Shown here: positions 8,615 through 18,314 of the stretch, in pieces
Layout of the letters: every line of letters begins with the position of its first letter
Numbering within the stretch: position 1 is the first letter of the stretch
Assembly: GCF_011493005.1 (NCBI RefSeq)
Contig: NZ_CP049156.1
Coordinates: 1,426,001-1,490,000, forward strand
Length of the DNA: 64,000 nt
Source: Caballeronia sp. SBC1
GTDB taxonomy: Bacteria > Pseudomonadota > Gammaproteobacteria > Burkholderiales > Burkholderiaceae
Direction of reading: 5' to 3'
Notes under the pieces: generated by a model
What the model saw: only the letters and a program-made list of their open reading frames with translations
What the model was told of the DNA's origin: nothing
The model's database searches: none
Made by a program: the position numbers and the translations under genes

Positions 8615-8947
8615 TTATACAGCAGCGATTTTCGTATGATTCAGGCAATGCGCGTAAATCTTGTACATGAACACGATATAGCCTAGACCCAGCGTGAGAA
8701 CGCTAATGATTGCCCAGATAACAATGTTCCCGACTATGCTTGCCAGATCAATGGTGCATTCCAACCGGCCAATTCGCATGCCGCTTGCATCGACCACGTT
8801 GGTCCGGCCAATGATGAAGCGAGCCATATAATAGGGAAAAACAAACAAGGCCAGTCCGAACGTTACGATTGACAAAAGAATCCAGATAACAGCGTGTCCG
8901 ATAATATCTCCGACGGAGAGATCAGATTTTAAAATCCCAGTTTGCAT
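8615..8947 (-). CDS. Small four-helix membrane protein of unknown function
   Basis: 110 residues with two hydrophobic blocks, about 15-50 and 68-96, each long enough for a helical hairpin: VIWILLSIVTFGLALFVF and IVIWAIISVLTLGLGYIVF. The blocks look like an internal duplication, since both have V/I-IW-I-S-V/LT-GL-F spacing. The layout resembles small DUF6693- or DUF898-type proteins, but I cannot assign a family with confidence. Base composition is clearly more AT-rich than its neighbours, as is the upstream spacer, hinting at a different history. It lies alone between usp and aceA. Confidence 0.7.
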   Translation of the reverse strand: MQTGILKSDLSVGDIIGHAVIWILLSIVTFGLALFVFPYYMARFIIGRTNVVDASGMRIGRLECTIDLASIVGNIVIWAIISVLTLGLGYIVFMYKIYAHCLNHTKIAAV

Positions 8948-9058
8948 GCTTAACCCCGTTGTTATTGTTACGTTTTGTAAGAATTAGGGATAATACACGA
9001 TTGCCGTGATATTTGAAGCGCATTTATGTGATATTTTTAATCGATATTGAGTTGTTTC

Positions 9059-9078
9059 GGGGCGGTAGCTCAGTGAGA
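9059..9078 (+). pseudogene. Possible tRNA 5'-end remnant
   Basis: The segment beginning GGGGCGGTAGCTCAGTG matches the first 17 bases of the tRNA-Asp gene in this window at 14 positions, including the D-arm box TAGYTCAGT, and then diverges at once into AT-rich sequence. No anticodon or T arm follows. It may be a leftover of tRNA-targeted integration or a chance match. The rest of the 8948-9101 spacer is AT-rich and shows no gene. Confidence 0.3.
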
Positions 9079-9101
9079 ATTATTCTGATTCCTTTAAACG
9101 C

Positions 9102-9134
9102 AAAAAGCACACGGCCAAAGAGCCGTGTGCTTTT
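9102..9134 (-). terminator. Intrinsic terminator of aceA
   Basis: A perfect 13-bp stem AAAAGCACACGGC / GCCGTGTGCTTTT with a six-base loop. Read on the minus strand it ends in five T, 26 bases after the aceA stop codon. Confidence 0.92.
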
Positions 9135-9159
9135 ATCTGCTTAAAACACCCTTGGCGTA

Positions 9160-10464
<1,305 letters not shown>

Positions 10465-10552
10465 GGCGTTTCTCCTTTGATTACCTGACTAATGACTAAT
10501 GGATGGTCGTCCGGCTGAGCAATCGATAAGTCTCGGTGCTTCTTGTTGCTCA

Positions 10553-10568
10553 ACTCTTATATAAGAGT
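10553..10568. promoter_or_regulatory. 16-bp perfect palindrome upstream of aceA (probable operator)
   Basis: ACTCTTATATAAGAGT is a perfect inverted repeat 89 bases before the aceA start codon. Its centre can act as an aceA -10 box on the minus strand, so a bound protein would block RNA polymerase. The cognate regulator is unknown. Closer to the gene, GACTAAT is repeated in tandem at 10487-10500. Confidence 0.55.
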
Positions 10569-10644
10569 CTAGGGAAAGGAGAGTAGGGGAGCCAGTTGTT
10601 TAGTGAAGTTTTAGAATAAAAATTATTGTTTTAAATCAATCATT

Positions 10645-10665
10645 TATCGTAAATATTTCACGATA
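10645..10665. promoter_or_regulatory. AT-rich inverted repeat between aceA and rhlE
   Basis: TATCGT and ACGATA arms flank a nine-base A/T spacer inside an AT-rich stretch (10600-10680). It may be a second regulator site or part of a promoter region for aceA. Evidence is symmetry only. Nothing else is seen in 10569-10768. Confidence 0.3.
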
Positions 10666-10768
10666 TAAAACGATCTTTCCTATGCTGAGACGTCAAGACT
10701 TGTGCCATGCACCAACAATTTCGTGGCACAAAAGATCTTTCCACATTATGAAATCCAGGGCGTGGACG

Positions 10769-10799
10769 AAAAAAAACCGACGCGCGAGGCATCGGTTTT
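10769..10799 (-). terminator. Intrinsic terminator of the rhlE-type helicase gene
   Basis: On the minus strand AAAACCGA pairs with TCGGTTTT, and the stem runs into eight T. It lies 46 bases after the helicase stop codon. Confidence 0.85.
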
Positions 10800-10845
10800 C
10801 TTTTTACTGGCGCACGCAAGAAGCATGCGCCTCATTCATTACGAC

Positions 10846-12543
10846 TTAGCTGCCACGACGCGGAGCGCGCGGGCCGTCGTTGCGACGTGCTGCATAACCG
10901 TCGCGCGAACCGCCGCCGAAGCCCGAACCACCGTCACGCGAGCCACCGCCGCTACGATAGCCGTCACGCGAGCCACCGTCGCGCGAATCGCGAGCACCAC
11001 CGGCGCTTGCCGGCTTGTTGCCCCAGCCGCCCGGCTTGGCCGAACCACCGTTACCAGCACCGCCGCTACCGAAGCGACGACCTGCGCCACCCGCACCAGC
11101 GCCACCGCCCGGACGGCCGCGGCCGCCAAAGCCAGGACGACCACCGCCACCGCCGGCCGGAGCCGAACGACGCGGTTCAAAGCCAGCGATAACGCTCACA
11201 TTCAGCGGCAAACGCACGAAACGCTCGATGCGCTTGAGCGCGCCTTGCTCAGCGTGATGCACGAGGCTGATTGCCGTACCCGTGCGGCCAGCACGGCCCG
11301 TACGGCCGATACGGTGAACGTAGTCTTCCGCGAACTTCGGCAGATCGTAGTTGAACACGTGCGTGATACCGGGGATGTCGATACCGCGAGCGGCGACATC
11401 GGTTGCCACCAGCACGCGCACTTTGCGCTCGCGCAGTGCACGAATCGTGCGGTTACGCGCGCCTTGCGGCAGATCACCGTGCAATGCTGCCGATTCAAAA
11501 CCTGCGTCCGACAAACGGATAGCCAGTTGGTCAGCGTCGTTCTTGGTTGCCGTGAAGACAATAGCCTGATCCAGGCCGGCATCGCGCAACAGATGGTCGA
11601 GCAGACGATCCTTGTGATCGCGGTCATCGACGTAATGCACGGTTTGCGCGATGTTGTTCTGCGCTTCGAGCTTTTGAATGATTTCGATGCGTTCCGGGTT
11701 CTTCAACAGGCGGCCGGTCAGCGAGCTGATCTTGCCGTCGATGGTTGCCGAGAACAGCAGCGTCTGACGCGTTGCGGGCGTAGCGGCAACAATGGTTTCG
11801 ATATCGTCGATGAAACCCATGTCCAGCATGCGGTCGGCTTCGTCGAGCACGAGGATTTGCAGTTGCGACAGGTCAATACGGCCGCGTTCCAGGTGGTCCA
11901 GCAGACGGCCCGGCGTAGCAACCAGGATTTCCGGGTTCTTCGCGAGCAGCATCAATTGCTGGCCATACGCGACACCGCCGAGAATGCTGACCGTGCGCAG
12001 CCGGCGCAGATGCTTGCCGTACGTGGTCGCGGCAGCGGTAACCTGCATGGCGAGTTCGCGGGTCGGCGTCAGAACCAGCATGGTCGGACGAGCGACCGGC
12101 TGGGTGCGGCGGGCCGGGCGTGCGTTCGGGTCATGCGGTTCACGCGGCGCTGAAGCCTTGGCTTTTTCGAGCTGCGAGAAACGTTCGATAGCGGGCAGCA
12201 TGAATGCTGCGGTCTTGCCCGAACCGGTCGGGCTGGAAACCAGCAGATCGCGGCCGGCGAGCGCTGCGGGAATTGCGCGCTGCTGAACCGGCGTCGGCAC
12301 TTGATAGCCAGAGGCCGTTAGCGCAACAATGATCTCAGGCGACAGGCCGAGCGACTCGAAGCTCGGGCCAGTCTGGACAGCGATCGCAGCGGCGACGGGC
12401 GCGACTGAAGAAATAGGGGCGGGAATAGCGGGTGAAGCAGATACGGCGGCCGAAACAGATGCTGCCGGCGCGGCGGGCGTGTCTTCACCGAGTGCCAGTG
12501 CAGCGATGGAGTCCAGCGGGCTATGGGTGTTGCTCGAAGTCAT
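10846..12543 (-). CDS. rhlE: DEAD-box ATP-dependent RNA helicase, RhlE type
   Basis: 565 residues. It unwinds RNA during ribosome assembly or RNA decay in the cytoplasm. An Ala/Pro-rich N-terminal tail of about 60 residues precedes the Q motif, then Walker A SPTGSGKT, PTRELAMQV, the DEAD box in VLDEADRMLDMGF, the SAT motif FSATIDG, ATDVAARGIDIPG and HRIGRTGRAGRTG. The last 100 residues are a Gly/Arg/Ser-rich RGG-type tail. The ATG at 12543 follows AAGGAAAG; the frame stays open to 12792 but that extension is not helicase-like. Many family members are cold-induced, but nothing here proves that. Confidence 0.93.
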   Translation of the reverse strand: MTSSNTHSPLDSIAALALGEDTPAAPAASVSAAVSASPAIPAPISSVAPVAAAIAVQTGPSFESLGLSPEIIVALTASGYQVPTPVQQRAIPAALAGRDLLVSSPTGSGKTAAFMLPAIERFSQLEKAKASAPREPHDPNARPARRTQPVARPTMLVLTPTRELAMQVTAAATTYGKHLRRLRTVSILGGVAYGQQLMLLAKNPEILVATPGRLLDHLERGRIDLSQLQILVLDEADRMLDMGFIDDIETIVAATPATRQTLLFSATIDGKISSLTGRLLKNPERIEIIQKLEAQNNIAQTVHYVDDRDHKDRLLDHLLRDAGLDQAIVFTATKNDADQLAIRLSDAGFESAALHGDLPQGARNRTIRALRERKVRVLVATDVAARGIDIPGITHVFNYDLPKFAEDYVHRIGRTGRAGRTGTAISLVHHAEQGALKRIERFVRLPLNVSVIAGFEPRRSAPAGGGGGRPGFGGRGRPGGGAGAGGAGRRFGSGGAGNGGSAKPGGWGNKPASAGGARDSRDGGSRDGYRSGGGSRDGGSGFGGGSRDGYAARRNDGPRAPRRGS

Positions 12544-12964
12544 GTCTTTCCTTGAAACGGGGAATAAGGCGTGTGGCGCCAATCGGCATACCCAAGTCGT
12601 CAGATTCAGCGAGCAAAGAAGCAGCGAGCAAATCGAAAAACGGGGGCAGCTCGCAACAATAAAGGCGAGCTTTTCGTTAGAAGCTGTATCGGATTCGACA
12701 GGCCGAGGCGGCTTTGTCGTCAGCCTGATGCATGATCGGCCGAAGAGAAGGCCTAGCAGGGAGGGGACAGTTTCTAAACTGGATTGGAGCAAAACGCTAC
12801 GAGGCGCCGCGCTGCGTGCGATGAATCGACTAAAACCACCAATTCACCCGGTCACAGTGAAGCGCAGGCAAGAGTATAGCGGCAATTGTTGCGCTGCGCC
12901 AGATTTTAAGACAGTTTGATTCATCTTCAGTTTGCCGGGGTGAGGGAATTTTCCCGGCATCTCG

Positions 12965-13007
12965 AAAAAGCGCCGCCGGGCGCTCAACCTGCGATCGCCC
13001 GGCGGCG
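12965..13007 (-). terminator. Terminator of the acyl-CoA-binding protein gene
   Basis: CGCCGCCGGGCG at 12971-12982 pairs perfectly with CGCCCGGCGGCG at 12996-13007. On the minus strand the stem is followed by CTTTTT. It lies 27 bases after the stop codon. The remaining spacer up to the helicase start (12544-12964) holds no supported gene. Confidence 0.85.
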
Positions 13008-13033
13008 GCTGGCCCGGGTTTTAGACTGAAGAT

Positions 13034-13312
13034 TCAGGCCGACGCGCCGCTTTTCAGCGATTCCACCAGCCCGATATATTGCTGCTTGGCAGTGTCCTGC
13101 GGCGTGCCCGCGAGTGCGCCCCACGCGTCATATTTGTATTTGCCGGCGATATCGGCGAAACCCGGCTTGTCGCCTTGCACGTCGCCCAGGCTCGCTTGCT
13201 TGTAGAGCGCGTAGAGACGCAGCAGCGTCAGGTTGCCCGGACGTTCGGATAATTCCTTGACGTCTGCCTGGGCAAGCGCAAATTGCGCGTCGAGTTCGTT
13301 GATTCCGCTCAT
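13034..13312 (-). CDS. Acyl-CoA-binding protein
   Basis: 92-residue four-helix protein that binds medium- and long-chain acyl-CoA esters in the cytoplasm. The ACBP core is unmistakable: LYALYKQASLGDVQG, then KPGFADIAGKYKYDAW with the conserved Lys and Tyr ligands, then the C-terminal helix with AKQQYIGLVESL. It is transcribed alone, divergent from tsaB. ACBPs are patchy in bacteria but common in Burkholderiaceae. The exact role (acyl-CoA pool, transport to enzymes) is not known from sequence. Confidence 0.93.
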   Translation of the reverse strand: MSGINELDAQFALAQADVKELSERPGNLTLLRLYALYKQASLGDVQGDKPGFADIAGKYKYDAWGALAGTPQDTAKQQYIGLVESLKSGASA

Positions 13313-13500
13313 TCGGTTCTCCGGACATGCTGGTTAAGGACCGGCGATCATAGCAACCAAGTCGCGCGTGCTTGTCGAGGGTTTCTTCCAGAAATCACAA
13401 GCCAGAGGCGAGGCGCCTGATCCGGCACAAGCGCGCATTGTCCGCGCGGCGCTCGCGGCCTCGCGGCTCACGCGTTACGTCACGCATTACAATAGCGGCC

Positions 13501-14364
13501 ATGACACGCACCGTTTTGCTCGCCCTCGATACCTCGACCGAATTCTGTTCAGTCGCGCTGCTGATCGCCGACCCGGTGGCCGCCGCCGCGGCCACGGCTG
13601 CGCCAACCGGCTATGGAAGCGCTCCTCATTACTCTGCTGGTGAAGTTCACGTCTGGTTCAGCCATGAATTGACGGGGCCGGTGTCCAGCACGCGCCTGCT
13701 GCCCGCGATCCGCGAATTATTCGATACCGCCGGTTTGAAGCTCGCGGATTGCTCCGCGATCGCGTTCGGCGCCGGGCCAGGCTCATTTACCGGTTTGCGC
13801 ACGGCAACCGGCGTCGCGCAAGGGCTGGCGTTCGGATTGGGCGTGCCGGTGGTGCCGATCGGCACCTTGCTCGCGTGCGCGGAGTTCGCGCGCTTGCACG
13901 AATCAACGGCCACGCGCGTGCTCGCGGCGCTCGACGCGCGCATGAACGAGGCGTACTGGGCGGATTTCCGCTGGGACCCGGCGGCGGGCGAGTGGGCCAC
14001 GGTCCAGGCTGCATCGCTTGATCTTCCCGAGGCAATTGTCCGGCCGGACGAGCCGTTCACGCTGGCGGGCAATGCGGCGGCGGCTTTCGGCGAACGGTTG
14101 CCCATGCCGGCCGCCCCGGCGTGTCGTATCGATTTCAACGCGCTGCCGCACGCGTTGCCCGTTGCGCTCGCCGGGTTACGCGCGCTGCGTGCCGGCCGGA
14201 CGGTTGCGCCGGATCAGGCCGCGCCGGAGTACGTACGCAACAAGGTCGCGCAGACCACCGCTGAGCGGATGGATGCGCGTGCCGCAAAAGTCGCTGCCGC
14301 CGCTGCAGAAGACCAAGCCAATCACGCCGCCCCGATCGTTCAAACGACGGAGCCTCTACGGTGA
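13501..14364 (+). CDS. tsaB: tRNA threonylcarbamoyladenosine biosynthesis protein TsaB
   Basis: 287 residues. Partner of TsaD/TsaE in making t6A37 on tRNAs that read ANN codons. N-terminal ASKHA fold: VLLALDTSTEFCSVALL, then FGAGPGSFTGLRTATGVAQGLAF. It is about 55 residues longer than E. coli TsaB because of an Ala-rich insertion near residues 25-45 and an Ala-rich C-terminal tail. The ATG at 13501 matches the family start; the frame is open further upstream but that part is not TsaB-like. Its stop overlaps the rimI GTG by four bases. Confidence 0.93.
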   Translation: MTRTVLLALDTSTEFCSVALLIADPVAAAAATAAPTGYGSAPHYSAGEVHVWFSHELTGPVSSTRLLPAIRELFDTAGLKLADCSAIAFGAGPGSFTGLRTATGVAQGLAFGLGVPVVPIGTLLACAEFARLHESTATRVLAALDARMNEAYWADFRWDPAAGEWATVQAASLDLPEAIVRPDEPFTLAGNAAAAFGERLPMPAAPACRIDFNALPHALPVALAGLRALRAGRTVAPDQAAPEYVRNKVAQTTAERMDARAAKVAAAAAEDQANHAAPIVQTTEPLR

Positions 14365-14855
14365 GCGGCGTGTTGATGGCGGATCGTTATCTGTCGTCGA
14401 TGACGGAAGCCGATCTCGATGAGGTCGCCGCCATCGAGAAGCTCGCTTACGAGTTTCCCTGGACCCGTGGCAATTTCCAGGACTCGCTGCGCAACGGCTA
14501 TTTCGGCGTATGCCTGCGCCACGTGACCGGGACGCTGCTGGGTTATTGCGTGCTGATGCCGGTCGTCGATGAAATGCATCTGCTGAATCTGTGCGTAGCG
14601 CCTCAGGCACAGCACGCCGGCGCCGGACTCACGTTATTGCGCGAAGCGGTGCGCATCTCGCGGTATCAGAAACTCGACGGTGTGCTGCTGGAAGTGAGGC
14701 CGTCGAATCCGCGCGCCATCCAGCTGTACGAGCGCTTTGGTTTCGCCACCATCGGGCGGCGCAAAAACTATTACCCCGCGCGGCACCGGTCGCGCGAGGA
14801 TGCACTCGTCATGCGTCTGACGTTTTCAAAGGAGGCCGTGGATGGCGCTGCATAA
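14361..14855 (+). CDS. rimI: Ribosomal protein S18-alanine N-acetyltransferase
   Basis: 164-residue GNAT enzyme of the RimI group, which acetylates the N-terminal Ala of S18 (and in some species EF-Tu). Acetyl-CoA loop NLCVAPQAQHAGAGLTLL, and the RimI-typical ending EVRPSNPRAIQLYERFGF followed by RRKNYYP. The start is GTG at 14361 inside the tsaB stop (GTGA), so translation is probably coupled. tsaB-rimI adjacency is conserved widely in bacteria, which supports the name. The next gene starts 14 bases before the rimI stop. Confidence 0.92.
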   Translation: MSGVLMADRYLSSMTEADLDEVAAIEKLAYEFPWTRGNFQDSLRNGYFGVCLRHVTGTLLGYCVLMPVVDEMHLLNLCVAPQAQHAGAGLTLLREAVRISRYQKLDGVLLEVRPSNPRAIQLYERFGFATIGRRKNYYPARHRSREDALVMRLTFSKEAVDGAA

Positions 14856-15849
14856 GTCGATGCTGGAAGAGTTCGGGCTAGGAACGGTCTGGGTGAGGCG
14901 GGGGGCGGCTTCGGCTTCGGCTGATGTGTCCGCCGCTGTGCTTGATCAGTCGACAGATTCGACGGCGAAGGTGCTCGACCATGCCGCCGCCGAGGGGCAT
15001 CGACCGGTTCCGCGTCTGCCGGTCGAAGAACAGCACGCGCCGGTGGTCCGGAAGGCTGATCCAGTCGACACGCTGACAGCGCTCGATGCCGCTCTTTCCG
15101 CCGCGCAGGCGAGCCCCGGCAACACGCATCAAACGCCGGCTGCAAAGATCGACTCGCCCCGGCTCGCTTCTGCAGAACCGCCAGTCTTCGATGACCTCCC
15201 GTGGCTCGACGATGTGCCGCCGCAACCGCTGGTCGCATCGGAAACCATCGATGACACGGCTGCCGATATCGCGACCCTCGACTGGGACACTCTGGCCGCT
15301 CGCGTCTCCGTTTGCGAACGCTGCCGCTTGTGCGAACGTCGCACGAACTCGGTTTTCGGCGTGGGTGACCGAAACGCGGACTGGATGCTGATCGGTGAAG
15401 CGCCGGGCGAGAACGAGGACAAGCTGGGTGAACCGTTCGTCGGCCAGGCGGGCAAGCTGCTCGACAGCATGCTGCACGCGGTGGCGTTATCGCGCGAGGA
15501 CAACGTGTTCATCGCGAACGTGATCAAGTGCCGGCCGCCCGGTAACCGCAATCCGGAACTCGATGAAGTCGCGCGCTGCGAGCCCTATCTGAAGCGGCAG
15601 GTCGAACTGGTCAAACCCAAGCTGATTGTTGCGCTTGGACGGTTTGCCGCGCAGAGCCTGCTCAAGACGGAGGCGAGCATTGCGTCGCTGCGGGGACGGG
15701 TGCACGACTATCAAGGTGTGCCGGTCATTGTCACGTATCACCCGGCCTACTTGCTGCGCAGTCTCCCCGATAAAGCCAAGGCATGGGCCGATCTGTGTCT
15801 TGCCGAGGCTACATACCGCAAGTCGCTGCAGGCGGCAGACGGCCCGTGA
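14842..15849 (+). CDS. Uracil-DNA glycosylase, family 4 (iron-sulfur type)
   Basis: 335 residues. It removes uracil from DNA in base-excision repair. The C-terminal 200 residues hold the domain: four cluster cysteines in [11 protein letters not shown] and [18 protein letters not shown], the active-site loop [20 protein letters not shown], and the DNA-intercalating end YHPAYLLRS. The first 130 residues are low-complexity and acidic with no known domain, much longer than in thermophile family-4 enzymes. The ATG at 14842 follows AAAGGAGG and overlaps rimI. It is part of the tsaB operon. Confidence 0.9.
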   Translation: MALHKSMLEEFGLGTVWVRRGAASASADVSAAVLDQSTDSTAKVLDHAAAEGHRPVPRLPVEEQHAPVVRKADPVDTLTALDAALSAAQASPGNTHQTPAAKIDSPRLASAEPPVFDDLPWLDDVPPQPLVASETIDDTAADIATLDWDTLAARVSVCERCRLCERRTNSVFGVGDRNADWMLIGEAPGENEDKLGEPFVGQAGKLLDSMLHAVALSREDNVFIANVIKCRPPGNRNPELDEVARCEPYLKRQVELVKPKLIVALGRFAAQSLLKTEASIASLRGRVHDYQGVPVIVTYHPAYLLRSLPDKAKAWADLCLAEATYRKSLQAADGP

Positions 15850-16811
15850 CGGCCGCGGACGCGATCACGCAATTCCACGATCCCGCCGTCCGGGATCTTG
15901 CGTGGCTGCTGTTCTCGCCGGATTTGCTGAGCGCGTCGAGCGCGGGGGCGCCGCTCGCTCGTCCCGCCGCATCGGAGACAGAGCGCGATGCCATGCTGGC
16001 GTGGCTCGCAGCGCTCGATCGAAATCCCTCCGCCCTTCATGTGCAAGTTTACAAACCGTCGCTAACCCGGCTCGGTTTCTACGCCGAAGCATTGCTCGAA
16101 TACTTGCTGACGCATGGCTCGCACGCGCGGCTGATCGCGGCGAACATTCCATTGCGCACGGCAGAACGTACGCTCGGCGAAGTCGATTTCCTGCTGGAGA
16201 ACATGCGTGGCGAGCGGCTGCACTGGGAACTCGCGGTGAAGTTTTATCTGCATATCGGCGAGGGTGACGGGGCCGCTACGCTAGCTCACTACGTCGGTCC
16301 GAACCTGCAGGATCGCTTCGACCTGAAGCACGCGCGGCTCTTGAATCATCAACTGGGTTTGAGTGCGCGCGATGAGTTTGCGTCGCTTGGTTTCGAGGGT
16401 CCGTGGCGCGCCGAGTTGTTCGTCAAAGGGCGCCTGTTTTATCGCGATGACGGTTTGGGTCACAGTCTGGCGTCGAACCCGCCGCCCGAACTTGCCGGTA
16501 ATCATTTGCGAGGCTGGTGGAAAACGGCGTCGGAGTGGCAGGATTCGAAGGCGGGTGGACTGTTTGCTTCGTTGCCTAGATTGGGATGGATGGCAGAACG
16601 AACGATATCGGCGCAAGAGGGTGATGCGCTGGTGGAGCAGACGCGCGTGTTGTCTGAGCGCGTTGCAACGCTGTCGTCGCCAATCATGGTCGCGCGTTAT
16701 GAACGTCGCGAACGTTCCGAATGCGCGACCGGCAATGTGTGGCGCGAGCACTCGCGCGGTTTTATCGTGCCTGATGAATGGCCGGCGCGCGCCGCTGACT
16801 TTGCGACTTAA
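15846..16811 (+). CDS. DUF1853 family protein
   Basis: 321 residues of the DUF1853 family. Visible conserved parts are the N-terminal RDLAWLLFSPDLL, LGFYAEALLEYLL, and the central LGEVDFLLENM...HWELAVKFYL, where Glu, Asp, Glu and Lys spaced like this recall PD-(D/E)xK nuclease-like cores. That resemblance is my inference, not an established function. The start is GTG at 15846, four bases inside the UDG stop, so it is translationally coupled. Its constant place behind a DNA repair glycosylase makes a nucleic-acid role plausible. Confidence 0.82.
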   Translation: MTAADAITQFHDPAVRDLAWLLFSPDLLSASSAGAPLARPAASETERDAMLAWLAALDRNPSALHVQVYKPSLTRLGFYAEALLEYLLTHGSHARLIAANIPLRTAERTLGEVDFLLENMRGERLHWELAVKFYLHIGEGDGAATLAHYVGPNLQDRFDLKHARLLNHQLGLSARDEFASLGFEGPWRAELFVKGRLFYRDDGLGHSLASNPPPELAGNHLRGWWKTASEWQDSKAGGLFASLPRLGWMAERTISAQEGDALVEQTRVLSERVATLSSPIMVARYERRERSECATGNVWREHSRGFIVPDEWPARAADFAT

Positions 16812-16853
16812 GCAGGATCGAGGCGGTCGAGCTCACGCGTAGCCAAACGAACC

Positions 16854-17660
16854 TCACCACCACCTGAAAAAATGATGCACCGGGCCAACACCGTGCCCGA
16901 CGTCCAGCCGCGCGCTCTGTTCGATCGCGCCGGTCAGATAGAGCTTGGCGTCGGCGGTGGCGGTGCGGAGCGAGTCGCGTTGGGGCAGCAGCGCAGCAAT
17001 CGACGACGACAACGTGCACCCCGTCCCATGCGTGTTCTTAACCGGCACGCGCGGTCCGCCAAGCCGCAGCGATCCGCTGTCCTGGATCAGCCAGTCGGGG
17101 CTATCGGCGGAACTAAGATGGCCGCCTTTCATCAACACCGCCCGCGCGCCCAATGCTCGCAGCGCTTCGCCCTGGCGCACCATCGCGTCTTCATCTTCGG
17201 CCGATGCCACGCTCAGTAACGCAGCCGCTTCCGGCAGGTTGGGCGTGACCAGCGTCGCGAGCGGGAGCAGTTCATCGCGCAACGCAGCCACTGCATCCGG
17301 CGCAAGCAAAGCGTGATTGCTCTTGGAAATCATCACGGTATCGAGCACCACATGCACTGGCCGATATCGACGCAACGCCGCCGCTACCGCGCGCACTACA
17401 TCGGCATTGGCGAGCATGCCGATCTTCACGGCATCAATGCGGATGTCGTCGAAAACGGCGTCAAGCTGAGCGGTGACGAACGACGCGTCGGGCGTATGGA
17501 TCGCCGTCACGCCGCGCGTGTTCTGCGCGGTGAGGGCAGTAATGACGGACAAGCCGTAAGCGCCGAGCGCCGAGAACGCCTTGAGGTCGGCCTGGATGCC
17601 CGCGCCGCCGCCGGAATCGGAACCGGCGATGGTGAGGACGTTGGGGATCGGATGGGTCAT
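16854..17660 (-). CDS. thiD: Hydroxymethylpyrimidine / phosphomethylpyrimidine kinase
   Basis: 268 residues. It phosphorylates HMP to HMP-P and HMP-PP for thiamine synthesis or salvage. Ribokinase fold: [20 protein letters not shown] at the N-terminus, [12 protein letters not shown], and the anion-hole end [16 protein letters not shown] prefer ATG at 17660; a TTG at 17669 is also in frame. It lies 15 bases after the thiE stop, as the last gene of thiM-thiE-thiD. No ThiE fusion is present, unlike in some relatives. Confidence 0.93.
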   Translation of the reverse strand: MTHPIPNVLTIAGSDSGGGAGIQADLKAFSALGAYGLSVITALTAQNTRGVTAIHTPDASFVTAQLDAVFDDIRIDAVKIGMLANADVVRAVAAALRRYRPVHVVLDTVMISKSNHALLAPDAVAALRDELLPLATLVTPNLPEAAALLSVASAEDEDAMVRQGEALRALGARAVLMKGGHLSSADSPDWLIQDSGSLRLGGPRVPVKNTHGTGCTLSSSIAALLPQRDSLRTATADAKLYLTGAIEQSARLDVGHGVGPVHHFFRWW

Positions 17661-17675
17661 GGTCTTCAAGAGGAC

Positions 17676-18314
17676 TCAGGAGGATGCCAGCAATTGTCGC
17701 GCGGCGAGATGCGGGTCGGCGGCGGTGCAGATCGCCGATACCACCGCGATACCGCCCGGCCCCGCGCGTTTGACATCGGCGGCGTTGTGCAACTGGATGC
17801 CGCCGATAGCCACCGTCGGATGAAGAGAGCGCGCGCACAGCGCGGCGAGCCCGTTGATGCCGCACGCCGCCGATGCGTCCGGCTTGGTCGGGGTATCGAA
17901 TACCGGCCCTACGCCCACGTAATCGATCATGGCGCCCAGCGTGTTGGCGTGATCGACCTGCATGTTATTCGATACCGACAGCCCGATCAGCATCTGCGCC
18001 CCCAGCAACTTCCTGGCGACATCCGGCGGCAAATCATTCTGGCCGATATGCACGCCATCGGCGCCGGCCGCGAGCGCGACATCCACATGGTCGTTAATGA
18101 TGAGCGGCACGCCATGCCGGCGCGTGAGCGGCAACAAGTCGAGCGCGAGGTCGAGCCATGCGCGTTTGTGCCACTCGGGCGCACGCAGTTGCACAATCGT
18201 GACGCCGCCTTCAAGCGCTGCCTGCGTAACTTCGAGCGCGCGCGCGTGGCCGCCGCATTGGACGGGATCGAGGACGAGATACAGCGCGAGATCAAGATTC
18301 ATGCGAGGGTTCAT
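17676..18314 (-). CDS. thiE: Thiamine-phosphate synthase
   Basis: 212 residues. It joins HMP-PP and hydroxyethylthiazole phosphate to thiamine phosphate. TIM-barrel enzyme with LYLVLDP near the start, [13 protein letters not shown], and the product-binding [14 protein letters not shown]. The start ATG overlaps the thiM stop as TGATG, implying coupling; a second ATG at 18302 gives only four residues less. Middle gene of the salvage operon. Confidence 0.93.
   Translation of the reverse strand: MNPRMNLDLALYLVLDPVQCGGHARALEVTQAALEGGVTIVQLRAPEWHKRAWLDLALDLLPLTRRHGVPLIINDHVDVALAAGADGVHIGQNDLPPDVARKLLGAQMLIGLSVSNNMQVDHANTLGAMIDYVGVGPVFDTPTKPDASAACGINGLAALCARSLHPTVAIGGIQLHNAADVKRAGPGGIAVVSAICTAADPHLAARQLLASS

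Noticed and set aside
10702..12153. 483-codon open frame antisense to the rhlE-type helicase gene
   Set aside because: It mirrors the helicase codons, is Thr/Ala/Arg-rich from the RGG repeats, and has no start context or family.
12544..12792. N-terminal extension of the rhlE-type helicase
   Set aside because: The open frame upstream of 12543 has no helicase similarity, while the ATG at 12543 has a proper ribosome site.
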